Assembly (NCBI GenBank): GCA_904063045.1
Contig: CAJFCJ010000012.1
Span: forward strand, 372,001-436,000
DNA: 64,000 nt
Source: Dimorphilus gyrociliatus
Lineage: Eukaryota > Annelida > Polychaeta > Dinophilidae
Reading direction: 5' to 3'
Positions within the stretch are counted from its first letter, which is position 1. The number at the start of each line of letters is the position of its first letter. Of the stretch, positions 1-12,425 are shown in pieces. A program made the position numbers and the translations under genes. The notes below the pieces were generated by a model. It had not been told where the DNA came from. It did not search any database and saw nothing but the letters and a program-made list of their open reading frames with translations.

Positions 1-791
1 ATTGGTAAATAGGCTATACTTCTTTTCTGTGAAATATGATAAGAATATAATATTAAATATTAATTCGTACAATCGTATAATATTACAAGAAATATGTTAA
101 CAAAAGAGAACTTATGTTTTATCAAAATTAAATAATTATTATATTTAATTAGTTATATTCGTCTTGTCTTTTCCAAAGCATTCCAAGCATTGATGGCTTA
201 GAGAATAATTAATATATCTTATATATCCATAAGAATAATTTCAATACTCTAAGATGTTTTTATTAGCTGTATAATAAGCATATGTATGAGATATTGAATA
301 CCAAAGAAAATATTAGCATTGTACTTATTAACACATCCTGTATTTACAAAAATAGTCTAGTTTTTCATCATACTTTGTAATATTTTCTGATAAATTTTGA
401 ACAAATTTTCCCCTCGAGTTGTTTGTAAATTTTGGCAAATTGATAATCAACAAATGCTTTTGTTTACTTTTCATTATTTACTTTGAAATATGCACGTACG
501 CTGAGGTAAAGTTACAAAGTAAATGAATGAAGTTATACGCTTTAGCAGAAGGATAATTTTATAAATATACAGTTTTATTTATTGTAAATGAAACAAACTA
601 TGATAACTCTACTTTTCTATTATCTTTTCACAATCTCATTCAAAGGATAAAACTTGCTAATATCATAATTACATGGAAGGGATTAAATTTGTATCTATCA
701 AAGATTTTTTAAGGCCGATACTAGCGCCAACTTTTGAGTAGCGTCACCTGTAACGCTTTCTCACTTTTGCGATTCTGAGCGCCGGTGCAAA
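1..791. other. Upstream region and probable 5' UTR of the first GPCR gene
   Basis: AT-rich DNA with no coding signal. The last 80 bases or so (about 710-790) are clearly richer in GC and CpG than the rest, with several GCGCC and GCG words. They run directly into the receptor start codon, which fits a proximal promoter or 5' UTR. No TATA box stands out. Confidence 0.4.
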
Positions 792-2326
792 ATGAATACT
801 ACCATCTCTCCTGGTGTAAAAGAACTTGAAGAAATTTGGAATGAAAGACTGAAATTATTTTACAAATACTCTTTACCGAATTTGATTGCCTTCGGCTTGA
901 TTGGACATATGATTGCTATTAGTGTATTTTTGCTATCGAAGAAACGATTTCGGTCCTCAAGCGTTTATTTAACTGCGTTATCCGTTGCCGATTGCTGTTT
1001 TCTGCTCTCTCTTATTCCTATAAGCTTGGGATATTTTCAAATTGAACTATTTCACATTCCAGTTTTTTGCCAGTTGTTGATATTCGTCATACAGAATTCT
1101 GCTGCATTATCAGTTTGGTTCGTTGTATGTTTCACTGTCGAAAGATATGTGGCCGTTTTCCTACCGCTAAAGAAAGCCAACTGGTGTACTACTAGAAGAG
1201 CCAGAATTGTAGTAGTTACTCTTTCAATATTCTCTTCAATTCTTTACTTAGATTATCCTCTATCTCTTGATGTGCAAGTTCGTTCGAATTAAATCCAGAG
1301 CTATTAACATAAGAGATCTCATTAAAAAGTCTTAAAAGCTGGATAACAATAGCATTTCGAGTTATGATATTGTTAAGAATTAAAGAGACATTATTATAAG
1401 AAGTTTTAAGTAGTAGATTTCAATTACTGACATCTTAAAAATTGCTAACATTCTTAATATTCTACTGAGAGGTTCCCTATTACTTATAGGTTAATCTAAG
1501 CTATAATGCTTTATATATACTTTATATAATAGTATATTTCAACTTTTCTTTTAGCTTTTCCACATATCTATGTCTTTTACTCATGTGCTATTTCTGTACT
1601 GCTCTACCTTGGATGTCATTTTTAAGCAGAGCTCTCGTCTAAGCACTTTAAATTATCTTATTATTTTCAAAGTATAAAATATTATTAGCTAATAAAATAA
1701 GCCAAGGATATAATTCGGACGAATAATAGTTCAACACTAAGAAAAACAAAACTCTGTGCGAAACAAAGTCTAAATGGTTCAAGATCATCAATATTCATAA
1801 TTCCGTTGATACAATGTTAACTTGTATTTTACCAACTTTGATAATATTCTCGTTCAATCTCTCAATAGCATATAAAATATGGGCTACAGAAAAGAGGAGA
1901 AAACAGAGATTAATAGCTGGTAGACAATTACCACAATCTAATGATGTTAAAATTACCATTCTTTTAATAACGATATCAACTATATTTCTTCTTCTGAATG
2001 CTCCAAGTCACGCTCTGAGGTTTCGAACATTTTTGAAAGCTATTTTTGGAGATCGCATTTTTCTGAAGAATTCAGGAACCATAAAAAATCTAGAGCTTGT
2101 ATTCCAATGGCTCTACTTCTGTTCCTTTTCAATCAACTTTGTATTATATTGCGCGTGCGCGAAATCATTTAGAACAACACTGATATCATTGTGGAGGCGT
2201 TCTAGGGTATCTGTTTGCAAATCTAGCAGTTCATCTAAAATGAGAAATTTGCTACAAGGTTATAATTACCAAGAAGATACTAAATTAATAGATTTTAGAA
2301 GCTTCAAATCTTCAACAAAATCTTGA
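792..2326 (+). CDS. Class A (rhodopsin-family) peptide-type GPCR, two exons
   Basis: Seven-transmembrane receptor at the cell surface, probably for a neuropeptide. Exon 1 (792 to 1271 or 1277) carries an N-glycosylation sequon (NTT at residues 2-4), TM1, TM2 with LSVAD, the TM3 cysteine (PVFCQLL), an ERY motif in place of DRY, and TM4. Exon 2 (from about 1730 or 1742 to 2326) carries an extracellular loop 2 cysteine (TLCETK), TM5, a basic loop 3 (TEKRRKQR), TM6 and TM7 (SINFVLYC in place of NPxxY), then a Ser-rich tail. The two donor and two acceptor candidates are all phase 0, so every combination gives one protein of roughly 354-360 aa. The acceptor lacks a good pyrimidine tract, so its exact site is uncertain. 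AATAAA lies at 2383-2388. INFxLYC and FLLLNAPSHALR resemble invertebrate FMRFamide-like or orphan peptide receptors. The ligand is unknown. Confidence 0.88.
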
Positions 2327-5300
2327 TACATTTCATATAGACTAGTATAACTTATAGAAGCTTTACTGTTAAGAGAGAATTGAATAAAGTTGAAGTTTTT
2401 TATACCCATTACTTATTAAATAAGATGGGTAAATACAATCTTGCAGTTTGGCATTGATGTTAAAAATCTTCTAAAGAACAGTCGCCTGAAATCTCCATGC
2501 TACTTTGTACGCTGTCAGGTAAATCCAGTCTGATTATCATCTAATACGTTAAAAGTTGAGAATAAAGGCGGTTTTTGTACAAGGATTTAAAATTTGAAAT
2601 CACTTGTTGTCAGACTACTAAATTTTATGTTCAATAGATCAGTTATTCTTCTTATAATAAGTATCATGGAAATAAAGAACATAATATCAATAAGGGTATA
2701 ATATCCTTTAACTTGACTATATTAAACGTTATACTGTATATTGATATAAAATATATAAATTTATATAGTTTAAATAGACAACTGGTATTGACTTAGAAGG
2801 GTTGAATTGTCAAAAAATTTTCTAAGATTGGCTTGTTATTGTTTTCATTAACATATTTATGAAAGATATACGTCTTATATAAACGCAAGGATATATAAGA
2901 CAGTTAACAAGACAAAAAATTATGTATCTGTAGTATATATATAATCTAGGAAAAACTGACATTTATTTCTCGCTCTTATGTATATCTGTTTGCTGTCTGT
3001 CTATTTATTTAATATTGCGTAACTATAACTAAATTTGACTTTTTAAATTTTTTTATTCTGTAAAGTCTTTTTACATACGATCTGCACTAATTGTTTTTCT
3101 TTTTATAGCTATAAAGTTTGATGTAATCAACAATAACCAATGGTATTTGCACTAATTTCACTGATTTTTATATTAAGATTAAACAAAATATACTCAGATT
3201 AATGTTTTTTGTTCCTAAAAATAGACAAGTATAAAATTAGATGTTTACAATTTGTCTTTACTGTTAAATGACGAAAATCCCATAGATTAAACCAAACAGT
3301 AAAATACTTTTTATAAGCTTCTAATGCGTACTTTTTTTTTATCCTCTAAAAGGACGCCCTAGAAGCAATGACAAATTTTCTAAGGTTATGTAAAAAAAAC
3401 TAGTTTCGTATTACAACTGTTAAATATCAAAAAGTTTAACCACCTTCCAGGATGAAATCTCATAGACTTTCACTTTTTCACAAAATGTTTTATAAATCCA
3501 GAAACCGTATAAGGATAAGAATCTTTCTGTGTGACATTTTCTGAAAATGTGATTGGCTTTTTGCTCTTAAAGTGCTATTATACTTTTACTGATAAAATTT
3601 TCTTTAGTAACATTCAAGCATAGCTCACCTTTAATTACAAATTGCCCATAGAAAGTATAATAATTGTAATTTACTATCTGAAGATGAGAATAAAAAAGAC
3701 ATTTTGTCCTAGAGAAATACCGAAAAAATATCATATATCTATATTATTTTCGTTTTATCTATTTTATAACCCATGTTAGCCTTTCGATGAAATAAAGGCA
3801 TAGGTGATGGCCAACTATTTGTGTACGTTTTCATTACTTAATACTTACTTTTTTTAAAAATTAGTTCTATGTTGTGTAAATATTAATTTTTGAGTTTTTC
3901 CTTTTTCTAAAAATTAGTAAATTAACACTTATCTTAAGACATAGAAGAGAGTACAGTGATGTATAAATTAAAAAGAAGCCGAAAAACAATTTATAGTATG
4001 TTCTCCTTTGAAAAGAATAACAATTACAATGACGAAAGTATAATTTATATTGACCTAAATTCCTCGAAATTCGCCTTAAATACGTGCATTTCATAATAAT
4101 AGCATTGAAAACTTTCAGATGGACAATCGGCATCTAACAAATAAAGTGACAACTCTCTAGAGAAAGAGACCTGTAGAAGAAATATATTCATATTAAAGAA
4201 CCTCATTACCTACCGGTTTTATATAGCTTCTTTTAACTCCTTATGTATGATATAGCTATTGAAACTTTGCGAAAGCCTTATTATCAAAGGCTCTTAAATA
4301 ATTTAAATATTCAGATAAAGTTAAGAAATTCCTATTAAAAATTTAAAGTGAAAATCCTAATCGTTTTTTATCTTGAAAAGAGAAGTTCATTAGATATGCA
4401 TTCTTCCCTTATGAATATTTCCCAAAGAGATTATAAAAAATACGCTTAAAAAGCGTTTTTATCAATATGAATATCATTATAACTTCGTACATGTTACACA
4501 GTCACGGATACTTTCATATTTCTACCTCAACGAGCTTCATAATCCTTCTTCTTTCATAGATTTATTCAAAAGATATAAAAAGCACAGCAAATCATACAAT
4601 TTTTTTAACAAGAGAATAGATTTAGTTTTATAAAATGATAAAACTCTCTTTCTTTTAAAGAAATACGAAGAGATTTCGTAATTTATCAAAAATTAATTAT
4701 AACGTTGAATTATGTAAGTCTATCACTTTTTTCATACATATAACAAATTATTTAAAGGTAATAGTACAATTATATTGTATTTACTTATTCAGAATTGATA
4801 GATTTACTAAGAGTGAACTAGTAAGTTATAATTATAGAAATCGCTATTTCCTTATTCTATTTTAAAGTAATTTTGATTAGACCATATTTTGTAATATATA
4901 TAAAAATTATATCACATCTTTTACTATGATAAAAAGGACTGGAAACGTTTCTTGCCTGACAGTACACTGAAAAATAAAAGACTTTTTCAATGTAATTTCT
5001 CTAGAGAACATAAAAAATACATATTTATTACTTAGAAATATTCCATTTGATTAGATCATTTTTATAATATTAGTCATTCATTTTTTTTGTTATCTATGCT
5101 GCAATTTAAAATGCTCCTTTTCAGTGAACTATACAGAGATAATGTTTAACTCTTGACTTTAAACAGACAAAATGAATAATGTCTTTTTAATAGTATAAAC
5201 TAAAACATATGTTATTGTTTATAATATCAATAGTAATACATACATTATATGCATGCAGGATTCATACTATAATTGAATGAACCCATAATTTATACTGTAT

Positions 5301-8300
5301 ATCCTAGCCTAGACATACAGAAGGCTATGTTTGTTTCTCTCCAGAAATTTACAGATTTATGTTTATCGTATCAAAATGATTAAATATATTAACTTTGACT
5401 AGTTTTTTGACTAAACTTAATAAAAATATGGCTCTGTTTCCATGCTTTAAACATATATCCTTATGTTTTTCATTATGATTTTAACTAAGCAAACTAAAAA
5501 GAAACATAAAGAGACAATAACTTTTTTTCTATTGAAGAATTTTAAAATTTGTTAAAGAATTAGATTCAAGAAATTAAAGTAATTTTCCTTAAATTAAGTA
5601 AATAGTTACTCTTAGATATTTTCTTTTCCTTTTTCAAAAGTTCTTGGAAAAGTTTAATTCTATGTTGTCTGTAGGTTATAGTAACAATAAAGAACCTCTG
5701 TTATTTAAACATCGTATACAAAGCAAATTGTAGATCTTGTGCTATACTAGCCTGACATAAGAGTTTACTGTACATCTTCTGTACATGCTTTTTGCTTATA
5801 GGGAATAGGTAGGGGGTGGTCATATATACTACGTGTCCCTTAATATACATCAAACATATAATTATTATTTAAGTTCGTGATACATCAGTATTTGAGAGGT
5901 AGTACATATCTAATTGTAATCAATAAGAATTGTAATAAGAGTCTTGTGAATTATATTTCTTTCATCTTCTATTCACTCTCCTTGTAGTGCATAATTTTTA
6001 ATAAATCTTTACAAACAGAGCAGCAATAAAAATGAAATATAATATTCTACCAAATAGAGACAGTTTTGTCTGCTCAGAGTGTGTCATCAACAAACTATGG
6101 TTTAGTTGTCGAAATACCGCTATTTACTTCATTACTAACTTAATTTGAAAAAGACTAGTTAGGTAAACAAGATGTGTCGACATTTCTCACGGTAGAGAAA
6201 ACATTCGATCCAGTGTTATGACATCCTATGGTGATTTTTAGAGTAACATCATCCACTTTCCTCAAAGGTGGCGCTATATCCACCAATGAAAAAGCTAAAA
6301 TTATTATCATTCCACTCATTGCTATCTGTATTTCGAATTTTCTCACCCCAAGCTTCCTATATGAAACATTGAGCTACGGCAGTATGATGAACAAAAAATA
6401 AAGAGACTGAATCCCTTACAGTCCATCCTACATCTTAGATATTTTAGAATCTCGTTTCTAGTCAAAAAGCAAAAAGTTCCAGACTAGGAGAAGATTTAAT
6501 TTAACGAAACTCTTAATTATATTCAACAAACATAATTGCTAAGATAGAAAACATTCCATTTGCTAATATTTATAAATTAGTATATATGTATATAAATACA
6601 TATAATTTTATATGTTTGTGTGATACATCGGAGAAATAACTGTACCATTAGTCATGGAAGTGTTGTCCAGAAAGGAAACAATTTCCTTCTGATATCGATG
6701 TCAATGTCTCTCCTCAAGCTATACAATTTATGTACAAATATTTACAAATACTTATGCATACCCCCAATAAAACAACTAATCTGGTTAAAAATACGTATAA
6801 CTTTGTCGATCCATCAAATTACTTCTTGTGGTAAAAATTTGTTATGCCTAGTTGTATGATACAAACAGCAAAAGAGTAGGTGGAACATTTCAATATTCTT
6901 TTTTATTATTTATATTTAGCAACAAAGAAACGCTTCCTTCTTCCTTTGCCCAGCATACATCTATTTTATATCAACAATGTATACATTCTAAAATTCTAAG
7001 GTATTCGTGACAAATTCGTACTCTAAGAGAAAGTTGTGTTTATTATTCTTACTCGGAAAATATCATTAAGAAAGTCAGACGAAGAAAAGTTCAGAATAAT
7101 TGGACAATATTTTCGATATAGGTTTTTTTTCAACAAATATTTATATCATTGCATTAAAATAAATTAGTTTTGTTTGCTTCGAAAGTTATTTTTATCAGCT
7201 GAAAATTAAATAATAAACATTCTTTGCTTTGGTTTATGCATAGGGTTTTGAATTAAACACATCAGAATATTTTATACTATTGATATTTATATGTTTCTCT
7301 ATTATGTACAATATGGATATTTAGAGTAAGAAGCATAAGATTGATATCTTATAAGTAATATTAGAATATTTTACATATTCGCAGTATTGTCTTTAGCTAG
7401 TAAAAGTAAAATAAAGGAATGAAAGTTTTCTTATTAACTTTTAGTTTATGCTATAGATGGCGTCATGCCATAAATCCAACACTCCTATAGGTAGACATGT
7501 CGAATATTCTTTTTTCTTTGTGTTTGTATCAGAAATAGTAAACGAAGTAGAGGTAGAAGCTTTGTCCTATTATCTCAATTACTCAAATCTTAGAAAACAA
7601 GTACGCATAAAACATATAATGTACAGAGGGAAAGAGAGAGAATATATCTGGAACATATGCCTTCTATAGATATATTTAAAAATACTATATGCAAGTGGAA
7701 TATAAAGACATAAATAGCTACAAACACATGAAAGTATAGTTAAGTGTATATCAAAAGTTTCATTAAGGTTAATTTTTCTCCTTAGCAGTCGAGAAAATTA
7801 AAATAGAATTAATGATAAAATGAAACATTCATTGTATTCGTTTTTCGTTTCAGTTCATTCTCAACTTTAAATAATGACTATTGAATTTTTTTATGCTGAA
7901 TCGCCTTAGGAAGGTAACTAACTTTCGGTAATACACGATTTTAGCATTTAATTTCTTAGAATTTAAAAGAAAAAGAAAAACAAGATTGAAACTAAAAATA
8001 CTATATTTCTATTGAAATATCTCAAATTGACTATATTTTACAATGATGTTCTATGTTACAAACGCTATATATATATATTAGTACATAAAAAAATGAATAC
8101 TTTGTATTATTGAGCCAGCGAGTTGGTGGTATTTGTAAAAAATAGACAAATGAAGAATTTAAAAAACATATTAATAAACTTTTCTTAAAGAAGGAAAAGA
8201 AAATTAAATGTGTTAATTACCAAGACTAAACACTTATATAGCTATGTATTATTGAGATAATACTACTTTCTAATAGAGAATCTTTAAAATCGCTGAGTCT

Positions 8301-10184
8301 TCTTTTCGTTTCCTAACAGAAAAAAAATGGCTGGGTCATCTTTTTTACCGTTTCACGATTATTTACAAATTGTTCCTTAATAATTGATAGTGAAAACAAA
8401 ACGAAATGTTAAATTGATGTTATATATACTGTATGTGTTAATTGAGAATATTTTAATCATATATACTCTGTAAACGTATTAACCATAACCCCTTATAGGA
8501 TATAAGAAATAAGATTCCAATAAAAACCAACAGTATCTTTAGTAATTAATTATAAAGAAAGTTTATATAATTTTTCCAATGTATTATTTTCACTAACAAA
8601 CTGAGTATTCAATGTATAAATTACAGTAAGAATGTAAATAATAAATGTTGCTGGCTATCATAAAAATTTATAATGTTAATTATTTTGAAAATAATCTTAT
8701 GTTAAAAATGTAGAGCTTTATCGCCAATGACATATAGATATACTGATAGTTTTACATTTTCAATATTAATTATTTTGTCATATTCGCATGTAGAATATTT
8801 ATGTAATACTTCTTTAAGCCTCTTTATATATTTATAACAATAAGTTGACGGCAGTTATTTTTATCGTCATATTTTTCTTGTTTACCATATTATCGTTTTA
8901 AAGTTCTTATGAGTAAATAATTGTTGGTGTGGGATCCTTGACTTGTTTGATCAAAATGATATGAGATAGCGTAAGGCTTTTAAGCAAGAAACTAAAATAT
9001 TGTCGTTGTTTCTAAAAGAGGATGTTTGATATACTGATTAAGCACGCTTCATAATCTGACACTTTTTATGTTTGACTTGCTAATGTACTCGATTTCCAAC
9101 TAAGACAAAACTTAATCTTTTTTAAGTAGATAATTTTATCAATAGAGATAAAAGAAACCGGAAGTCATCCTTAGTAACTAATTAAACAATAAGGTAATAT
9201 ATCTTAAAAATGAATTTTTTCTTAATAAAATTCCTACGGAAATGATAAAATCGCCCAGCTTGGAAGAGTTCCAATTGTCTTAACAATAGACAAATGTGAT
9301 CTATTATAATTCTAATATTTACATAATAATACGCTTAATTGGTATATATTCAACCAGTTCATGGTAAAAGAAATCCGAAAAATATGCATATAGTATAAAG
9401 AACATTCTATAACCAGTTTGCATTGCTGATCTTCGAGAAACAGATATAGTCTGCTATTGAAGAATATATTTTTGAAACTGATTACAATCTAATTAAAATG
9501 ATTGCTAATAATAAAAAGAAGTCTCTTTGATGATGAAAAAGTTTCTTTAGGGGGTATTACGTAAATATATACGTAATTTTAGTTAGTGAAACAAATCAGA
9601 GATGGAATATTCTATTAGCAGAAAGGAAAAGAAATATACTAAAAACTGAAAATATAATCATACAAAGACTATATAATGTAAAACCTCTAATGTTATGTTT
9701 TTACATTCATTCTGATGACTAATTACTTTTTCAGCTTTATTTAAAAGAATAAGTTTTGCAAATCTTCCTCTAATTGAACTTAATATAGAAATCATCATTA
9801 CATCTAAATATTACATTCCTCTCATTTTCTATGATAAAAAGAATTAACATATCTGTTTTAAGTATACGAAAAATCCGTCTAACTGAGTATATATTTCACG
9901 GCTCGTTTATTATGTTTACTGTGATTATTTCCCAGTATACACTGTAGTGCCTTACTATGAAACCAATCCTACAGGATTTATTATACCAGCGTATCTAGCA
10001 AGAAGCAAATATGATTTAAGAAAAATGGAATTATAAATTATAATTAACTCTTTTATCTTATTCTTCTTTGATGACAAAAAGAGCTCCAAATTTCACATTG
10101 CCATACGTTGTTTATTTATACAGACATTGCATAAGATTTGACAAACAACTATACATAAAGATCCCCTCTGTTTTGTCAGTAATC
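2327..10184. other. Intergenic region, 7.9 kb, essentially empty
   Basis: AT-rich DNA holding the poly(A) signal of the upstream GPCR (2383-2388) and, on the minus strand, that of the downstream neuropeptide gene (TTTATT at 10111-10116). The short open frames here have AT-driven composition and no recognisable domain. CTCF-like words occur near 6270 (GGTGGCGC) and 7453 (AGATGGCGT). Copies of TATACTGTATA lie near 2730 and 5291. I see no convincing gene except the weak candidate listed separately at 6155-6319. Confidence 0.6.
6155..6319 (-). CDS. Candidate small secreted protein, 54 aa (weak)
   Basis: An ATG-initiated frame with a hydrophobic N-terminus (SGMIIILAFSLVDIAPP) that could be a short signal peptide, followed by a polar segment with two cysteines (TIGCHN and DTSCLPN). 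The surrounding 250 bases are somewhat richer in GC than the flanks. No family is recognised, no poly(A) or splice support was found, and a chance open frame is quite possible. Confidence 0.18.
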   Translation of the reverse strand: MSGMIIILAFSLVDIAPPLRKVDDVTLKITIGCHNTGSNVFSTVRNVDTSCLPN

Positions 10185-10511
10185 TCACTTTTTGAAGAAT
10201 CCAGATTCAATTGGCGGTAATCTCTTAGCAAATCCTGACTCTATTGGTGGATATCTTTTAGCGAAACCTGACTCCATTGGAGGTAATCTCTTGACAAACC
10301 CATACTCAAGGGGAGGGAGACGCTTGACAAATCCAGATTCCAGTGGCGGTAATCTTTTAACAAATCCCGATTCCAAAGGAGGTAACCTTTTTTTTATTTG
10401 AAATTTGCGGATAAACTCTGATAGATTATCCAATTGGTCATCACTTTTATCAATAGGTTTACTTTCCGTTACAAAAATGTAAAGTACTATGGCTAAAATG
10501 AAGAATTTCAT
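10185..10511 (-). CDS. Neuropeptide precursor with six 9-residue copies, pedal peptide/orcokinin-like
   Basis: Intronless precursor of 108 aa. The first ATG is at 10511; the frame is open upstream only through a TTG. Residues 1 to about 17 (MKFFILAIVLYIFVTES) are a signal peptide. A short acidic spacer (SDDQLDNLSEF) ends in KKR at 40-42. Six 11-residue units follow, each a 9-mer bounded by KR: LPPLESGFV twice, LPPLEYGFV, LPPMESGFA, YPPIESGFA and LPPIESGFF, with a terminal KK. No glycine precedes the dibasic sites, so the peptides would not be amidated. Non-amidated peptides ending in SGFA or SGFV from a tandem precursor recall pedal peptides and orcokinins, whose members often end in SGFA or GFA, but these are shorter than the usual 13-15 residues. 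The DNA repeats with a 33-nt period. AATAAA (minus strand) is at 10111-10116. The precursor nature is secure; the family is an inference. Confidence 0.9.
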   Translation of the reverse strand: MKFFILAIVLYIFVTESKPIDKSDDQLDNLSEFIRKFQIKKRLPPLESGFVKRLPPLESGFVKRLPPLEYGFVKRLPPMESGFAKRYPPIESGFAKRLPPIESGFFKK

Positions 10512-10557
10512 ACTTTTTCGTACTTGATTGACAACCAAATGCAGTCCAGTTGGAAAA

Positions 10558-10571
10558 GCGCCCCCTGTTGT
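10558..10571 (-). promoter_or_regulatory. CTCF-like site just upstream of the neuropeptide start
   Basis: On the minus strand this reads ACAACAGGGGGCGC, 12 of 14 matches to the CTCF core CCASYAGRKGGCRS. It lies about 47 bases upstream of the neuropeptide ATG. A run of five G followed by CGC is conspicuous in DNA this AT-rich. Confidence 0.4.
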
Positions 10572-10779
10572 TAATTTTATTCTTTTTCACGTGTGAGTAT
10601 GTTAAGGTTTTTAAGAAATACATGTTTCCAATTATCTAACAAAATTGATTATATTTCTTATTAGAAATAAATGAAAATGTGATCTTTTTATTATCAATTA
10701 CACTTTCATGTCCATGTCCCATCAATAATTTGATATTGCTTTCACATTTATCACAGTAGAAACAACATGTGTATTACTG

Positions 10780-10782
<3 letters not shown>

Positions 10783-10816
<34 letters not shown>

Positions 10817-10853
10817 AAAAGTATATATACAGATATATTTTAAGTACTATCTC

Positions 10854-10884
<31 letters not shown>

Positions 10885-10930
10885 GTCTCTTTCTACATAT
10901 ATATATATATATACATATATATATAAATAT
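10783..10930. repeat. Compound microsatellite: (TA)n, (CTGT)n, (TA)n
   Basis: An uninterrupted TA tract (10783-10813), then TA-rich DNA, then CTCTCTGTCTGTCTGTCTGT-type repeats (about 10851-10892), then another TA-rich stretch. Confidence 0.9.
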
Positions 10931-11999
10931 GAATGCACACACATACTACTCTATATTTATCTCTTTCTCATTGTAAAATTAAACTCTTTCTCATACATTG
11001 TGTATATTAATACTGAATAAGAGAACAAGTGAATATTTTGCTGCTTTTCGTTTTGTTTATTTATTGAGAACAAATGTAATAACATGTATATTGGTTGATT
11101 TATAAATAACAAGATAACATATTAACTAAGATCAGGAATAACAGTGCTGTTTTTGGTAAAATTAAAAACATGCCTGCTATGCTTTTGGGATATAAGGACT
11201 GTTTATTGTCTAGAAAGAATATTGTAAATAGGTGACTAGTTATAAATGTATTTATATGTCTTTCAGACTTCCATGTAATCTGATATATTGGCTAGGGACG
11301 CAATGTTATTGAACTTTATTAAAATATGTTTATCATTATTATTTAAATATATTTTTTGCCAATAATTCAGGCGTTTTAAGCGTTTACTTCTTTCTCTTTT
11401 TTACTAAATGTAAGTTTTTCTTGCTTTTTTCTTAAGTATAAAGAGAATAATACTGGTAAAGCAAAATTGAAAATGCTCATCGCGATGGTTACGAGAGATC
11501 ATTACGCAAAGCAAATATATTCTTATTTATAAGAGACAATTAGCCTGAGGCTTTAATATAATTTGTCTTTGAAATTATGCTAAAAAATGTTATTTTTAAG
11601 TATTTAGAAGAGAAAGGTGTACAATCACTTTGAATGTAAATAACAATGTTTATTTTCTTTGGAATAAAGTAACTGTTATTTTGAATTTCAGAATATCATC
11701 AAGTTAACTTAGATTACTGATATCTAGAGATTTTCAATTGTTAGTTAATTTAATACTATTAATTATGTAGCGTATATTTGCAATATGTTTTAATAAGAGA
11801 GCAATGAGCAATAATAGGGGATAGTTTTTTGTAGAAGAACCTTTTAAATCAGTTATAAGTTAATATTTTATATTACTAACCTATTATTTGAGACAAAGAG
11901 AAAATATTTATTAGTGATTAATTATTACAAAATATTTAATTACTTGGTTTAAGTAATTCGTTATTTGGAAGTATTAGTTATTTATAAATTTATTTTCAT

Positions 12000-12425
12000 A
12001 TGTTACAAGTCCAAAGAGTCTACGACTCCAAAGAGAGTAAACCACCCGAAATAGTCCGTGATAGAGTTCAGTATCTGGAATACATAACAAATTAGAATTA
12101 ATGTTTCACTCGAAAAAATATATTATATACAAATTCAAACCATCAAAAGGTTTCAAGTAAGTCTGGTCAGCAAAAAGTCTGCTTGGTGGACGTAAAGCAT
12201 CTAGAATAACATTAAAAGCCTTCTAAGCTATAAGAGACGGTGAAATTCCAGTAAAAATCCGATTGTAATAAAGGTGTTAAAGAAGTTCCTGTCGAAATGA
12301 TTGCATCTGTTAAAAGAGTATTTTTTTCTCCGCTTAAGGAATCAAAAATACTATTTTTCGTAGAAAATACTAATAAAAGACACGTGTGTGTGTTTTATTT
12401 TGTTCTTACATCCTTAAAGCTTTAA
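12000..12425 (+). pseudogene. Possible decayed coding sequence
   Basis: One plus-strand frame gives several stretches that read like protein, separated by stops. From the ATG at 12000 it gives 31 codons containing VYDSKESKPPEIVRDRVQYL and a TAG at 12093. Later pieces in the same frame include KSGQQKVCLVDVKHLE and GVKEVPVEMIASVKRVFF before a final stop at 12423. GC content is higher than in the flanks. I do not recognise the protein. It could be a dead gene, a transposon remnant or chance. Confidence 0.25.

Noticed and set aside
1555-1650. A middle exon in the first GPCR after the good-looking acceptor at 1553-1554
   Set aside because: None of its frames connects to exon 2 without a further intron, and TM1-TM7 are already complete without it.
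3867-4133. Minus-strand 88-codon frame
   Set aside because: Aromatic- and Ile-rich chance frame in AT-rich DNA without supporting signals.
10192-10401. Plus-strand open frame with PDSIGGNLL-type repeats
   Set aside because: Antisense image of the neuropeptide precursor; the minus strand has the signal peptide, dibasic sites and poly(A) signal.
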